NCBI GenBank assembly: GCA_965227255.1
Contig: CBDDFS010000006.1
Span: 229,736 to 293,735 of the forward strand
DNA from: CBDDFS01 sp965227255
GTDB lineage: Bacteria; Bacteroidota; Bacteroidia; Flavobacteriales_E; Vicingaceae
DNA: 64,000 nt
Direction of reading: 5' to 3'
The translations under genes were made by a program, and so were the position numbers. The notes beneath the pieces were generated by a model that saw only the letters and a program-made list of their open reading frames with translations, was not told the origin of the DNA and did not search any database. Positions 7,596 through 16,574 of the stretch are shown one piece after another (position 1 is the stretch's first letter; the number at the start of each line of letters is the position of its first letter).

Positions 7596-10500
7596 TTACC
7601 TGTTCTGGGGCTGTCCTTGGTTTTGGAAGAACATTCCGAATCTTTCATTCAGATCCTGACCCAGTTCTTCTTGAGGATACTGCTGATTAGTTAAGAACCA
7701 AAGTCTCTGAAGAATAGCCATCGTCTGTTGCTGTTCATTTCGAACCTTGCTAACATCTGCGGCATCCAGTGATTCAAAATATCGCAGATTACTCTCATAT
7801 ATATCGGCAAGTTTTGCGATGATCTCATTGGCTTTTTCGTTCTCACCGATCATGTAGTAATTCTCGGCCAGATACATCGTAAACATATCATAAGGTACAT
7901 TCTCTTCAGGAATAACTTCAAGACATTTATCAAGTACTTCCTTAGCTCGGGCATTATCACCTGTCAAAGCAAGAGTCTCAGCCAGTCTTGAGAAAACCAG
8001 TCGAAGCGAGATAGTCATTCTTCGATTGTTCTCATCCATATAGACCAAACTTTCATCCAATCCACCCCAAACGAACTTATTCATGACGTTGTCATAAAGA
8101 ATATCGGCATCCACTCTACCCGGTTGACCTTGTCCGGCATTGGTTTTTATAGGAACCAATCTGTAAGCCATTCCTTCAACCTGGAAATAATTCTGCAGAC
8201 CTAGATAACTTTCTGAAGGAGCAGTGCTCGCAAAGTATATTGGTCTTTCCCATTTGTTGCTGGCAAGAATGTCAAGAATCATCAAGTCATTCTTAAGAAT
8301 ATAATTCTTCTTGATTTTCCAACGGATAGCATCAACAATCTGGTTGGAGTCCTTTTCCTTAACAACACCTTTCGCGATAACATCTTCCTTATTTACTCTC
8401 AAGGTCAGATTCTTAGTCGGAATAAAGTCAATGAATTTTCCATTTGTAACCTGAATCTTTGACTTGGGATTATCACTTACAACCCAGTCAACGACTTGAT
8501 TTACTGTGGCCTCATTAAATCTCTCAACAATCGGCAAGTAATCATTGGTACCTTGTCTGTATTTATCATCAGAAATACTGCTAGGAATTGGATCTGACAG
8601 ATAAGCTTTTCTTTTCATCTGTTCGATATACCAATCTGTATTCGCCAAACTCAGGTTCACCACCCTCACATCTGTTCTATATTCTTCAACTTCCTGAACA
8701 TACCAGAGAGGGAATGTATCGTTATCTCCATTCGTGAATAGGATAGCATTTTCCTTACATGAATTCAGATAGTTTTTCGCATAATCTCTACCTGTATATC
8801 TCCTGGCCCTGCTATGATCATCCCAACCTTCAGCAGCCATTAGAGTCGGAACCAAAAGGAAGCAAGCCAATACGGATCCTGGAGCAGCGATGTTGGCCGG
8901 TACCTTTTCCCGAATCAGATCGTAGATTCCGTAAACACCTATGCCGATCCAGATACAGAAGGCATAGAATGATCCTACCACGGCATAGTCCCTTTCCCTT
9001 GGTTCCAAAGGATAGTTATTCAAGAAGACCAGAATAGCTATTCCTGTGAAGAAGAAGAGCAGAGTTACGATGACGGCATTGTTGCGGTCCTTTGTATATT
9101 GGAACCAGGCTCCAAATAAACCAAGCAAGAGAGGCAACATATAGAACTTGTTCCGCGCCGGATTTTCTTTCATTGAAATTGGCAGTTTGCTCTGATTTCC
9201 GAGTCTCCAGGCATCCAAAAATGGAATGCCGCTGATCCAGTTTCCATTCATGATTCCACCATGACCCTGAATATCATTTTGTCGACCGGCAAAATTCCAC
9301 ATGAAATATCGGCCCCACATGTGACCTAACTGATATCTGAAAAAGAACACCAGGTTCTCCGTAAAGAAACGAGGCTTATAAATGGTCTTTTTATTGCCCT
9401 GTGCATCGCGATAAGACATCGGAGTGCCTTTGAAATCGGTCCACTTTTTATAATACTTGATGTGTTTCTTCTGCGGACTCCACATTCTAGGGAAGAATCC
9501 TGTGAATCGACTATCGTAATTAGGGACAGCATTTTTCTTATCATCAACTACGATATATTTTCCGGTTTTCTTGTCAGGATAATAAACAGGACTACCATCT
9601 TTATAAGGCTCCTGTACATCAAGAGGAGTGTTGAAGAATTGTCCCATCAGGAATGGCTTCTCTCCATATTGCTCCCGATTCAGGTAAGATAGCAGAGCGA
9701 ATACATTCTCCGGATTGTTCTCATCCATCGGAGTGTTAGCAGCAGATCGAATGGCAATAACCGTATAAGAAGAATAACCGATCAGCATCACGGCGAAAGC
9801 AAGAATACCTGTATTCAACGCAACTTTGTTATTCTGATAGCTCCAGATCAATCCGTAGGTGATCAAACCGGCAATCAATAAAATATAGATCCATGTTCCC
9901 GTGTTGAAAGGCATTCCCATTCCATTCACAAAAAGCAATTCGAAATAAGTTGCCGTCTTCACAACACCCGGAATAATAGCATATTGAACCGCGCCAAGAA
10001 GAAGAACAGCCACGCCTGTTGCTTTTAGCAGACCCCTTGAAGTGACTTCATATCTCTTGAAATAATAAATGAATGTAATTGCCGGAATAGTAAGCAAAGA
10101 AAGAAGGTGGACGCCAACGGATAGTCCAATAAAATAAGCGATTAGAATAATCCATTTCTTACTGTGGCTTTCATCCGCAACACTTTCCCATTTCAACATA
10201 GCATAGAAAGCAATCGCAGTGAAGAGTGATGACATTGAGTAAACTTCACCTTCAACAGCAGAGAACCAAGCCGTATCAGAGAAGGTATAAGCCATACCAC
10301 CTACAACACCGGAACCCAGAATGGCAATCATTTTTTGAGTGGTCATTTCACCATCTCGAAGGGCAATTTTTTTAACGAACAGAGTAATCGTCCAGAATAA
10401 GAAAAGAACGGCCAAGGCAGAGCAAAGTGCTGATAGTGCATTGATCATTAGGGCTGCATTTTCGGGTCCATCGAAAATACCGAGCATCTCAGGAATCATG

Positions 10501-10691
10501 GCAATCACCCTTGCAATAAGCATGAACAATGGAGCTCCCGGAGGGTGTCCTACTTCAAGTTTGTAAGCTGTGGCTATGAATTCACCACAATCCCAGAAAG
10601 AAGTTGTCGGCTCCATGGTTGAGAAGTAAACAATACAAGCCATGGCAAAGGTTGCCCATCCGAAAATGTTGTTCAAGCGATTAAAAGACAT
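7596..10691 (-). CDS. DUF2723 multi-pass membrane protein (GT-C/PMT-like) with C-terminal repeats
   Basis: This 1031-residue protein begins with the DUF2723 signature: FWDCGEFIATAYKLEVGHPPGAPLF split over residues ~32-56, with the D/E pair typical of GT-C glycosyltransferases that use lipid-linked sugars. About a dozen membrane helices fill the N-terminal half and another cluster lies near 500-600. The C-terminal ~300 residues are extracytoplasmic; ~870-990 looks TPR-like (ALTGDNARAKEVLDKCLEV). The family is widespread in Bacteroidota and is thought to act in protein O-glycosylation, but that is knowledge of the family, not shown here. The length is normal. Confidence 0.88.
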   Translation of the reverse strand: MSFNRLNNIFGWATFAMACIVYFSTMEPTTSFWDCGEFIATAYKLEVGHPPGAPLFMLIARVIAMIPEMLGIFDGPENAALMINALSALCSALAVLFLFWTITLFVKKIALRDGEMTTQKMIAILGSGVVGGMAYTFSDTAWFSAVEGEVYSMSSLFTAIAFYAMLKWESVADESHSKKWIILIAYFIGLSVGVHLLSLLTIPAITFIYYFKRYEVTSRGLLKATGVAVLLLGAVQYAIIPGVVKTATYFELLFVNGMGMPFNTGTWIYILLIAGLITYGLIWSYQNNKVALNTGILAFAVMLIGYSSYTVIAIRSAANTPMDENNPENVFALLSYLNREQYGEKPFLMGQFFNTPLDVQEPYKDGSPVYYPDKKTGKYIVVDDKKNAVPNYDSRFTGFFPRMWSPQKKHIKYYKKWTDFKGTPMSYRDAQGNKKTIYKPRFFTENLVFFFRYQLGHMWGRYFMWNFAGRQNDIQGHGGIMNGNWISGIPFLDAWRLGNQSKLPISMKENPARNKFYMLPLLLGLFGAWFQYTKDRNNAVIVTLLFFFTGIAILVFLNNYPLEPRERDYAVVGSFYAFCIWIGIGVYGIYDLIREKVPANIAAPGSVLACFLLVPTLMAAEGWDDHSRARRYTGRDYAKNYLNSCKENAILFTNGDNDTFPLWYVQEVEEYRTDVRVVNLSLANTDWYIEQMKRKAYLSDPIPSSISDDKYRQGTNDYLPIVERFNEATVNQVVDWVVSDNPKSKIQVTNGKFIDFIPTKNLTLRVNKEDVIAKGVVKEKDSNQIVDAIRWKIKKNYILKNDLMILDILASNKWERPIYFASTAPSESYLGLQNYFQVEGMAYRLVPIKTNAGQGQPGRVDADILYDNVMNKFVWGGLDESLVYMDENNRRMTISLRLVFSRLAETLALTGDNARAKEVLDKCLEVIPEENVPYDMFTMYLAENYYMIGENEKANEIIAKLADIYESNLRYFESLDAADVSKVRNEQQQTMAILQRLWFLTNQQYPQEELGQDLNERFGMFFQNQGQPQNR

Positions 10692-10807
10692 GTTGGTTTC
10701 TTTTTATTCTGAAAGCGCGTAAAAATAGGGAGAATTTTGGAGGTGAAGCGGATTACAGCGGGTTATTTAACAGAAATTGTGATTACCCAGAAATCTATGT
10801 CGATAAT

Positions 10808-11318
10808 GGTTATTTGGTGATAAGGTGATTCGGTTATATCCAGTTTTAAAGTCAATATCAGCTCTACATTTTCTTTTTAGATATCAAGAGATTTAAGTAA
10901 TTATGAAAGATGCATGAGTATTATTTTGAACGTATGAATGTTTGGCAGAACGCAAGGGAACTTACCATAATCATCTATTCGATTACAAAATCATTTCCCG
11001 ATGACGAGAATTATCATCTTACCGGTCAAATGAGAAGATCAGCAAGTTCAGTAAAAAGTATAATCGCAGAAGGTCAGGGTAGGAAATCTACAAAAGACCA
11101 AATTCATTTCACAAATATGGCTTATTCAAGTTTGATTGAATTACTTAATCATCTGATAACGGCGATGGATTTAAATCTGATTGAGCAGAAGCTTTATAAA
11201 GATGTCAGGGAAAGAATTGAATTGATAAGTAATCAATTGAATAAATTAAAATCTGCTCAAGAATTAAGGTTGTCATCTCCCCAAAAAACCAAATAACCGA
11301 TCACCAAATAACCAAAAT
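10808..11318 (+). mobile_element. Candidate IVS-like element: second four-helix ORF between inverted 8-bp arrays
   Basis: The left end is four octamers (10808-10839): GGTTATTT, GGTGATAA, GGTGATTC, GGTTATAT. The right end (11283-11318) runs ACCAAATA, ACCGATC, ACCAAATA, ACCAAAAT. GGTTATTTGGTGAT (10808-10821) and ATCACCAAATAACC (11300-11313) are a perfect 14-bp inverted repeat. As in the sdh element, the right array begins inside the last codons of the ORF and holds its stop. A copy of the left end (25 of 27 bases) stands alone, inverted, at 24695-24721. Confidence 0.5.
10910..11296 (+). CDS. Four-helix-bundle protein (23S rRNA intervening-sequence family)
   Basis: This 128-residue protein belongs to the same family as the ORF inside the sdh operon but is clearly a different branch: FERMNVWQNARELTIIIYSIT, then LTGQMRRSASSVKSIIAEGQGR and SSLIELLNHLITA. 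Its last residues (SPQKTK) and stop come from the flanking 8-bp array. An ATG at 10903 reads into a stop at once, so 10910 is the start. It lies alone between the DUF2723 gene and tRNA-Gln. Function unknown; a nucleic-acid-binding bundle is expected from family structures. Confidence 0.85.
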   Translation: MHEYYFERMNVWQNARELTIIIYSITKSFPDDENYHLTGQMRRSASSVKSIIAEGQGRKSTKDQIHFTNMAYSSLIELLNHLITAMDLNLIEQKLYKDVRERIELISNQLNKLKSAQELRLSSPQKTK

Positions 11319-11321
11319 CTA

Positions 11322-11352
11322 TTGTCTAATAAGAAACAATCCATTACTTTTG
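11322..11352 (+). promoter_or_regulatory. Promoter of tRNA-Gln
   Basis: TTG (11322-11324), a 20-bp spacer and TACTTTTG (11345-11352) fit the Bacteroidota promoter; the tRNA starts 30 bp further on. It begins right after the right array of the four-helix element. Confidence 0.8.
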
Positions 11353-11381
11353 CCACCTCGTCGCGAAAGCGTGAGTCTTAA

Positions 11382-11454
11382 TGCCCGATGGTGTAACTGG
11401 CAACACGTCTGGTTTTGGTCCAGAAGAGTCTAGGTTCGAGCCCTAGTCGGGCAA
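11382..11454 (+). tRNA. tRNA-Gln (UUG)
   Basis: The acceptor arms TGCCCGA and TCGGGCA pair fully, followed by discriminator A. The anticodon arm TCTGG-TTTTGGT-CCAGA presents TTG, and the T arm is CTAGG-TTCGAGC-CCTAG. The length is 73 nt, and CCA is not encoded. Confidence 0.97.
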
Positions 11455-11458
11455 CGTA

Positions 11459-11487
11459 AAAAGCCGCTGAAATTCAGCGGCTTTTTT
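11459..11487 (+). terminator. Terminator of tRNA-Gln
   Basis: AAGCCGCTGA and TCAGCGGCTT pair around a short AAT loop, followed by six T (11482-11487). It lies 5 bp after the tRNA. Confidence 0.93.
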
Positions 11488-11503
11488 AGTTTAAATTTAT
11501 TGG

Positions 11504-12928
11504 GTGGTGAGATTTATCGTCTTATGCTTCTTCCTCCTATTACACTCCTACAATTTTTGCCAAGAAAAAGAAGAGTTAATCGATGAATTAGTGCAAAAAT
11601 GTCATAAGGATGGGACCTTTTCGGGTAATATTCTGGTTGCCGAGAAGGGAAAAATTCTTTACGAAACAAGCCTCGGTTTAAGTAACGTAGAATTCCCAAT
11701 TCTGCATAACTCTGAGACAAAGTTTCTCATAGGATCAATATCAAAGCAGTTCACAGCAGCACTAACTCTTAAGGCATACGAGAAAGGACTACTGGATATA
11801 AATGAGAGTATTTCAAGTTATTTAGAGGAATTTCCGAAAAGCCGGTTTCAATCTGTTACAATTTACCATTTAATGACCAATTCTTCGGGCTTGTATGATT
11901 TTACCAGAATGTCACATTATTGGTCTGATTCTGTGATGATTCAATATTCGGAGGAACAGTTGATTGATCTGGTAAATGATTCATTAAAAAAAGAAGCCGG
12001 TATTGAGTTCGAATACAATAACACAAACTTTTATCTACTCGCAATTATTCTTGAGAAAACGACATCAAAGTCTTTTGATGATTTGCTTCGAGATTGGATT
12101 CTGAATCCCCTGGAAATGTCAAATACAGGAATTTATTATTCTGGTGATTTAGTTCAACTCGCGAAAGGATATATCCACACCCTAGATGGCTTTCGAAAAA
12201 GTAAAGGTGCTTATATGCCAAATAACAAAGGAATGGGGCAGATGTATTCCACATCCAAAGATCTGTTCAAATGGCACACAGGGCTCAATGGCTCTTCGGT
12301 ATTGCAAGATTCTCTGAAGAAGATCATGTTCAAGGAGAATAAAGGGAAGTATGGTTGTGGATGGCAAGTAAGACATTGGTCAAAATCCAATGGAGACCCT
12401 TATGAAGTCGTCTTTCACGGTGGGATGATTGCCGGATTTCATTGTTACATAAGTCGAAATCTAAGTGACGATATGTTAATCGTGATTCTTGACAATCATA
12501 ATTCTCAAGTTGCAAGAGAAATGACTAAACAAATTCGCAGAATTCAAATCGACGAAAATTTCATGATTCCAAAAAAGCCATTATCATTTGAAATACGTCA
12601 AGCCAACTCCACTGATTTGTTCGATTCACTCATAAATTACTTATCGTTGAATTCTGAAAAAATCGAGAAATATTATTCGATCAATGAAATGGAGATCAAC
12701 AAAGTAGGTTATGAATTCCTGAATGTGAAAGAATATTCCAGTGCAGTTGAAGTATTTAAATTGAATGCTTCCCTATTTCCTGAATCCTGGAACGTTTATG
12801 ATAGTTTGGGAGAAGCCTTTCTCAGGAACGGTGCAAAGCAGAATGCAAAAATCAACTATCAAAAGTCTTTGGAGTTGAATCCCAATAATGTATCTGCAAT
12901 TAAGGCGTTGAAGCAAATCAATAATTAA
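11504..12928 (+). CDS. Serine hydrolase of the class C beta-lactamase family with a C-terminal TPR
   Basis: This 474-residue protein has a signal peptide (about residues 1-19, ending before QEKEE). The catalytic motifs of the class C beta-lactamase / DD-peptidase-like family are complete: SISK (S78, K81), YNN (Y171) and HGG (305-307). Residues ~395-470 contain TPR-like helices (VYDSLGEAFLRNGAKQNA). Members of this group are periplasmic or lipoprotein esterases and peptidases; true beta-lactamase activity is uncommon. The start is GTG at 11504 (a second GTG follows at once). The gene has no clear partner. Confidence 0.88.
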   Translation: MVRFIVLCFFLLLHSYNFCQEKEELIDELVQKCHKDGTFSGNILVAEKGKILYETSLGLSNVEFPILHNSETKFLIGSISKQFTAALTLKAYEKGLLDINESISSYLEEFPKSRFQSVTIYHLMTNSSGLYDFTRMSHYWSDSVMIQYSEEQLIDLVNDSLKKEAGIEFEYNNTNFYLLAIILEKTTSKSFDDLLRDWILNPLEMSNTGIYYSGDLVQLAKGYIHTLDGFRKSKGAYMPNNKGMGQMYSTSKDLFKWHTGLNGSSVLQDSLKKIMFKENKGKYGCGWQVRHWSKSNGDPYEVVFHGGMIAGFHCYISRNLSDDMLIVILDNHNSQVAREMTKQIRRIQIDENFMIPKKPLSFEIRQANSTDLFDSLINYLSLNSEKIEKYYSINEMEINKVGYEFLNVKEYSSAVEVFKLNASLFPESWNVYDSLGEAFLRNGAKQNAKINYQKSLELNPNNVSAIKALKQINN

Positions 12929-13040
12929 TGATCTTAAAGGACTTAGCATTCAACCTATGCATTCGTTCTTGAGAAATCCAAATCCTGCACTTTTAGCCCA
13001 ACATTCCGTGCTATCAGGTGTTAAATCAGAAAACACCGCA

Positions 13041-13694
13041 ATGGCAAAATCAAAGAAAAATCAACGACAGGAAATTCTAAACTCCTATATGGAATACTGC
13101 CTGAAAAATGGGAGTAGTCCGGTTAACATGTATCAGTTCGCCCTGGATCTGAACATGAAAGAAGAAAAGATCTATGCATTCTTTTCATCCTTCGATGCAA
13201 TGGAGAAAGCCACTTTTGAATGGATTTTTGATTATTCAATTGAATTGCTTTCAAAGGATCCGGCTTTTGAAGAACACGACGCTCAGAATAAACTCATCAG
13301 TTTCTATTATACCTTTTTCGAAATCTTGAAGGTCAACAGGACATATGTGCTATTCTCGCTCGAAAGAAAGGGAGGCATAATGCATGCAATGCGAGTTTTA
13401 TCCGGACTCAAAAAGAAATTTATCGATATGATCGAGTCGCTTGAAATTGAGACAATGGACCTGAAACAGGAAAGACTCGAAAAGTACAAGAAGAAGGGCT
13501 TCAATGAATTGGCCTGGAATCAGTTCCTCGGCACCCTTCAATTCTGGATGAAAGATGATTCACCGGATTTCGAAAAGACAGATATTTTTATCGAAAAAAG
13601 CCTCAAAGCGAGCTTTGACCTTGTCGACATTCGACCCGTTCAGAGCCTGATCGATTTTGGTAAGTTCCTGTTCAAGGAAAAAATGTCGATGTGA
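13041..13694 (+). CDS. TetR-like regulator with divergent DNA-binding domain
   Basis: This 217-residue all-helical protein has an N-terminal HTH-like region (NMYQFALDLNMKEEKIYAFF) and a large TetR-type C-terminal domain. I start it at 13041 (MAKSKKNQR); an extension to 12957 would add an unlikely hydrophilic leader. It is followed three bases later by an ABC1-type kinase gene, so the two are almost surely one operon. In Bacteroidota this pair is recurrent. The HTH is weaker than in classical TetR proteins, so the DNA-binding role is inferred. Confidence 0.7.
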   Translation: MAKSKKNQRQEILNSYMEYCLKNGSSPVNMYQFALDLNMKEEKIYAFFSSFDAMEKATFEWIFDYSIELLSKDPAFEEHDAQNKLISFYYTFFEILKVNRTYVLFSLERKGGIMHAMRVLSGLKKKFIDMIESLEIETMDLKQERLEKYKKKGFNELAWNQFLGTLQFWMKDDSPDFEKTDIFIEKSLKASFDLVDIRPVQSLIDFGKFLFKEKMSM

Positions 13695-13697
13695 TAT

Positions 13698-14996
13698 ATG
13701 GAGACCATTGACCGTATTCCAACATCCAAAATTCAGCGCGTAGGTAAGATTGTTTCTACCGGAGCCAAGGTTGGCATCAATTATGCCAAATACTATTCGA
13801 ACAGATTGGTAAAATCTGAAGAAGAGGCGAAAGAGCAACTTCATGAAGATAATGCCGATGCTATTTACGATGGATTAAAGAACCTCAAAGGCAGTGCGCT
13901 GAAAGTTGCACAGATGCTGAGCATGGATAAAAACGTTATGCCTCGTGCATTTGTTGAGAAATTCTCTCTGGCACAATTCTCCGTCCCTCCCCTTTCACCT
14001 GCTTTGGTGGTGAAGACATTCAAGAAATATTTCGGCAAGAGACCTGATGAAATCTTTGATAAATTTTCATCAAAATCCAGTCATGCGGCGAGCATCGGAC
14101 AAGTACATGAGGCCGAATTAGATGGAAAAAAACTGGCCATCAAAATTCAGTATCCCGGAGTAGCTGACAGCATTTCATCTGACCTCGCAATAATCAAACC
14201 CATCGCCTTGCGAATGTTTAATATCAAAGCCAAGGATTCTGATCAGTATTTTGAAGAAGTCAGAGATAAACTATTGGAAGAAACAGATTACAACCTCGAG
14301 CTGAAACAAGGTCAGTATATGGCAGAGCAGTGTTCTCATTTCGAGAATATGGTCTTTCCAAACTATTATGATAATCTATCTTCAGATAGAATAATTACCA
14401 TGGATTGGCTTGATGGGATGCATCTTTCTGAATTCACTAAAATCAATGATGATCAGGAATTGGCTAATAAAATTGGACAGAGTCTATGGGAATTCTATAT
14501 GTATCAGATCCATGATCTCAAAATGGTACAGGCTGATCCTCATCCTGGAAATTTCATGATCTCAGATAAGGGAAAACTGATGGCGCTTGATTTTGGATGC
14601 ATAAAGAAAATTCCACATGAATTTTATGAACCTTATTTTAAGTTGTCTAGTAAAGAAGCATTGGAAAATGAATCACTCTTTGAAGAACTGCTTTTCGAAC
14701 TCGAAATCTTGAAAGATACTGATACTGAGAAGGAGAAAAACATGCTAAAAACAACCTTCCATCAATTGATCTCTTTATTCACGAAGCCTTTACAACACGA
14801 GAAATTTGACTTCTCCGACCAAACTTTCTTTGAAGAAATGACCAATCTTGGAGAGAAGCTGAGTAAGAATGGTGAAATGCGAGAGATCAATGGAAACAGA
14901 GGTTCCAGGCACTTTATATACATGAATCGGACCTTCTTCGGTTTGTATCACCTGATGTTCGATCTTCAAGCAAAGAATATCACAATCGGAGCTTAG
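13698..14996 (+). CDS. ABC1/AarF (UbiB/COQ8-like) atypical kinase
   Basis: This 432-residue protein has the family's N-terminal extension with a KVAQ variant of the KxGQ motif (ALKVAQMLS), the A-rich loop SHAASIGQVHEA, the lysine in LAIKIQYPG, the catalytic loop QADPHPGNFM and LDFGC as the metal-binding DFG. Family members act as ATPases that support quinone or lipid metabolism at membranes. The G-to-A change in KxGQ is noteworthy because this motif normally restricts kinase activity. It is coupled to the TetR-like gene upstream. It has no predicted C-terminal membrane helices. Confidence 0.9.
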   Translation: METIDRIPTSKIQRVGKIVSTGAKVGINYAKYYSNRLVKSEEEAKEQLHEDNADAIYDGLKNLKGSALKVAQMLSMDKNVMPRAFVEKFSLAQFSVPPLSPALVVKTFKKYFGKRPDEIFDKFSSKSSHAASIGQVHEAELDGKKLAIKIQYPGVADSISSDLAIIKPIALRMFNIKAKDSDQYFEEVRDKLLEETDYNLELKQGQYMAEQCSHFENMVFPNYYDNLSSDRIITMDWLDGMHLSEFTKINDDQELANKIGQSLWEFYMYQIHDLKMVQADPHPGNFMISDKGKLMALDFGCIKKIPHEFYEPYFKLSSKEALENESLFEELLFELEILKDTDTEKEKNMLKTTFHQLISLFTKPLQHEKFDFSDQTFFEEMTNLGEKLSKNGEMREINGNRGSRHFIYMNRTFFGLYHLMFDLQAKNITIGA

Positions 14997-15022
14997 TGGC
15001 TTTTTGATATTTTCGTTAGGCC

Positions 15023-15598
15023 ATGCATGCCTATATTTCCGACTTTTTGAAACTCACAGCAATTTCGCCAAAACTTGAAAAAGAACTAGCTAATTGTATT
15101 CAAATTAAGCAGGTCAAGAAGGGAGAAATGCTGGTCTCCAGAGGTGACCTGAGACATCGGGTCTTCTATGTTAGAAAAGGTCTACTTCGCAGTTATACAA
15201 TAGACGAAAAAGGAAAAGAACATATTTACATGTTCGCTCCTGAAGCATGGGTAGTGGGTGACCTTGAATCTGTTGCAGAGAAAAAGCCAACCATATTATA
15301 TGTTGATGCCCTTGAAGACACAGAGGTCGAAGTCATCGATGAAGATAGGCTGATCAAACTCAAAGAGAACTTTCCGGAATTGGGGTCTAATGAAGGTGAT
15401 CGACTACTGCGAAGAATTGCCGTTTTGCAGAGAAGGGTCATTATGCTGATGAGTGCTTCAGCTCAGGACAGATATGAAGCATTTCTAGAAAAATATCCAA
15501 ATCTGGTTCAAAGAGTCACACAAAGAATGATTGCCTCCTATCTCGGCATTACTCCTGAAGCTTTGAGTAAGATCCGAGGTGATATGTCCAGATCCTAA
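15023..15598 (+). CDS. Crp/Fnr family transcriptional regulator
   Basis: This 191-residue protein has a cyclic-nucleotide-type beta-roll at ~20-110 (VKKGEMLVSRGD, VRKGLLRSY) and a C-terminal winged helix with VTQRMIASYLGITPEALSKIR at ~165-187. There are no FNR-type cysteines, so it is not an oxygen-sensing FeS protein. It precedes a pirin and a YceI gene on the same strand, a frequent neighbourhood in Bacteroidota, and may control them through the palindrome at 15612-15625. The effector is unknown. Confidence 0.88.
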   Translation: MHAYISDFLKLTAISPKLEKELANCIQIKQVKKGEMLVSRGDLRHRVFYVRKGLLRSYTIDEKGKEHIYMFAPEAWVVGDLESVAEKKPTILYVDALEDTEVEVIDEDRLIKLKENFPELGSNEGDRLLRRIAVLQRRVIMLMSASAQDRYEAFLEKYPNLVQRVTQRMIASYLGITPEALSKIRGDMSRS

Positions 15599-15611
15599 GC
15601 CAATTCATTTC

Positions 15612-15625
15612 TTAATCTAGATTAA
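15612..15625. promoter_or_regulatory. Palindrome upstream of the pirin gene
   Basis: TTAATCTAGATTAA is a perfect 14-bp palindrome 53 bp before the pirin start and just after the Crp-like gene. It is a candidate operator, perhaps for that regulator; this is inference. Confidence 0.4.
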
Positions 15626-15678
15626 TGCACAGGTTGTGAACCTAAGCGACCTTTGTATTGTTAATCAAACTAAAAACC

Positions 15679-16557
15679 ATGAAAAGAGGCGAATTTTTGA
15701 AGAAATCATTGATAACAGGAGCTGCAGCAGCTTCTGCACCGGCGATGCTAAGGGCAGAAAAGGTGACCTTGAAGGAATCGAATTACGATAAATTCATGGA
15801 AAATGTTGGATTCAATCATTTGCCTAATAAGGAGATCAAAACCATGAATACAGTTGTGCATAAGGCTTCGAGCAGAGGCCACGCAAACCACGGATGGCTG
15901 GATACACATCACACCTTCAGCTTTGCCAATTATTACAATCCCGATAGGATGAATTTCGGTGTATTGCGCGTATTGAATGACGATGTTATTGATGAGGGAA
16001 CAGGTTTTGGAACACACCCTCACGACAATATGGAAATTGTTTCAATTCCACTTGAGGGTGATTTGGAACACAAAGACAGTATGGGGAACACCGCTGTAAT
16101 CAAACAAGGAGATGTTCAGGTGATGAGCGCCGGAACAGGTGTCTTTCACAGTGAATACAACAAAAACAAAGATCAAAAAGCGAAATTCCTTCAGATCTGG
16201 ATATTTCCGGACAAGAGAAATGTAACGCCAAGATATGATCAGATCTCATTGGAGGATGTTGAACGTAAGAATGAATTTTATCAGATCCTTTCGCCCACTT
16301 CTGACGATCAGGGAGTATGGATTCATCAAAATGCCTGGTTTCATCTTGGCGACTTCAATGAGTCGAAAGAGATGACATATAAATTCAAAGACGAGAAAAA
16401 TGGACTTTATGTTTTCGTGCTGAATGGAAGTGTAAAGATCGATGACCAGGAATTGAATAAAAGGGATGGCATGGGATTGTGGAATGTAAACGAAGCAACC
16501 ATGTCTGTAAGTAAAAACAGTAGGCTTCTCTTAATGGAAGTTCCTATGAGTATATAA
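15679..16557 (+). CDS. Pirin family protein with an N-terminal export leader
   Basis: The 292-residue product carries a full pirin bicupin: metal ligands in THPHDNMEIV, H and E further on in GVFHSEYN, and the classical opening RGHANHGWLDTHHTFSF. Typical pirins start near the Met at 15844. Here ~55 residues precede it: MKRGEFLKKSLITGAAAAS, then SAPAMLRA, which looks like a twin-arginine-type leader with KR in place of RR. If used, it would send a normally cytosolic quercetinase-like enzyme to the periplasm. The next gene is a YceI protein 17 bp downstream. I start at 15679 because codons before it add nothing recognisable. Confidence 0.88.
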   Translation: MKRGEFLKKSLITGAAAASAPAMLRAEKVTLKESNYDKFMENVGFNHLPNKEIKTMNTVVHKASSRGHANHGWLDTHHTFSFANYYNPDRMNFGVLRVLNDDVIDEGTGFGTHPHDNMEIVSIPLEGDLEHKDSMGNTAVIKQGDVQVMSAGTGVFHSEYNKNKDQKAKFLQIWIFPDKRNVTPRYDQISLEDVERKNEFYQILSPTSDDQGVWIHQNAWFHLGDFNESKEMTYKFKDEKNGLYVFVLNGSVKIDDQELNKRDGMGLWNVNEATMSVSKNSRLLLMEVPMSI

Positions 16558-16574
16558 TTAAAACAACAGTTAAA

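Noticed and set aside
11504..12928. Antibiotic-resistance beta-lactamase
   Set aside because: SxxK, YxN and HGG are shared by many esterases and peptidases; the TPR tail and size argue for a general serine hydrolase.
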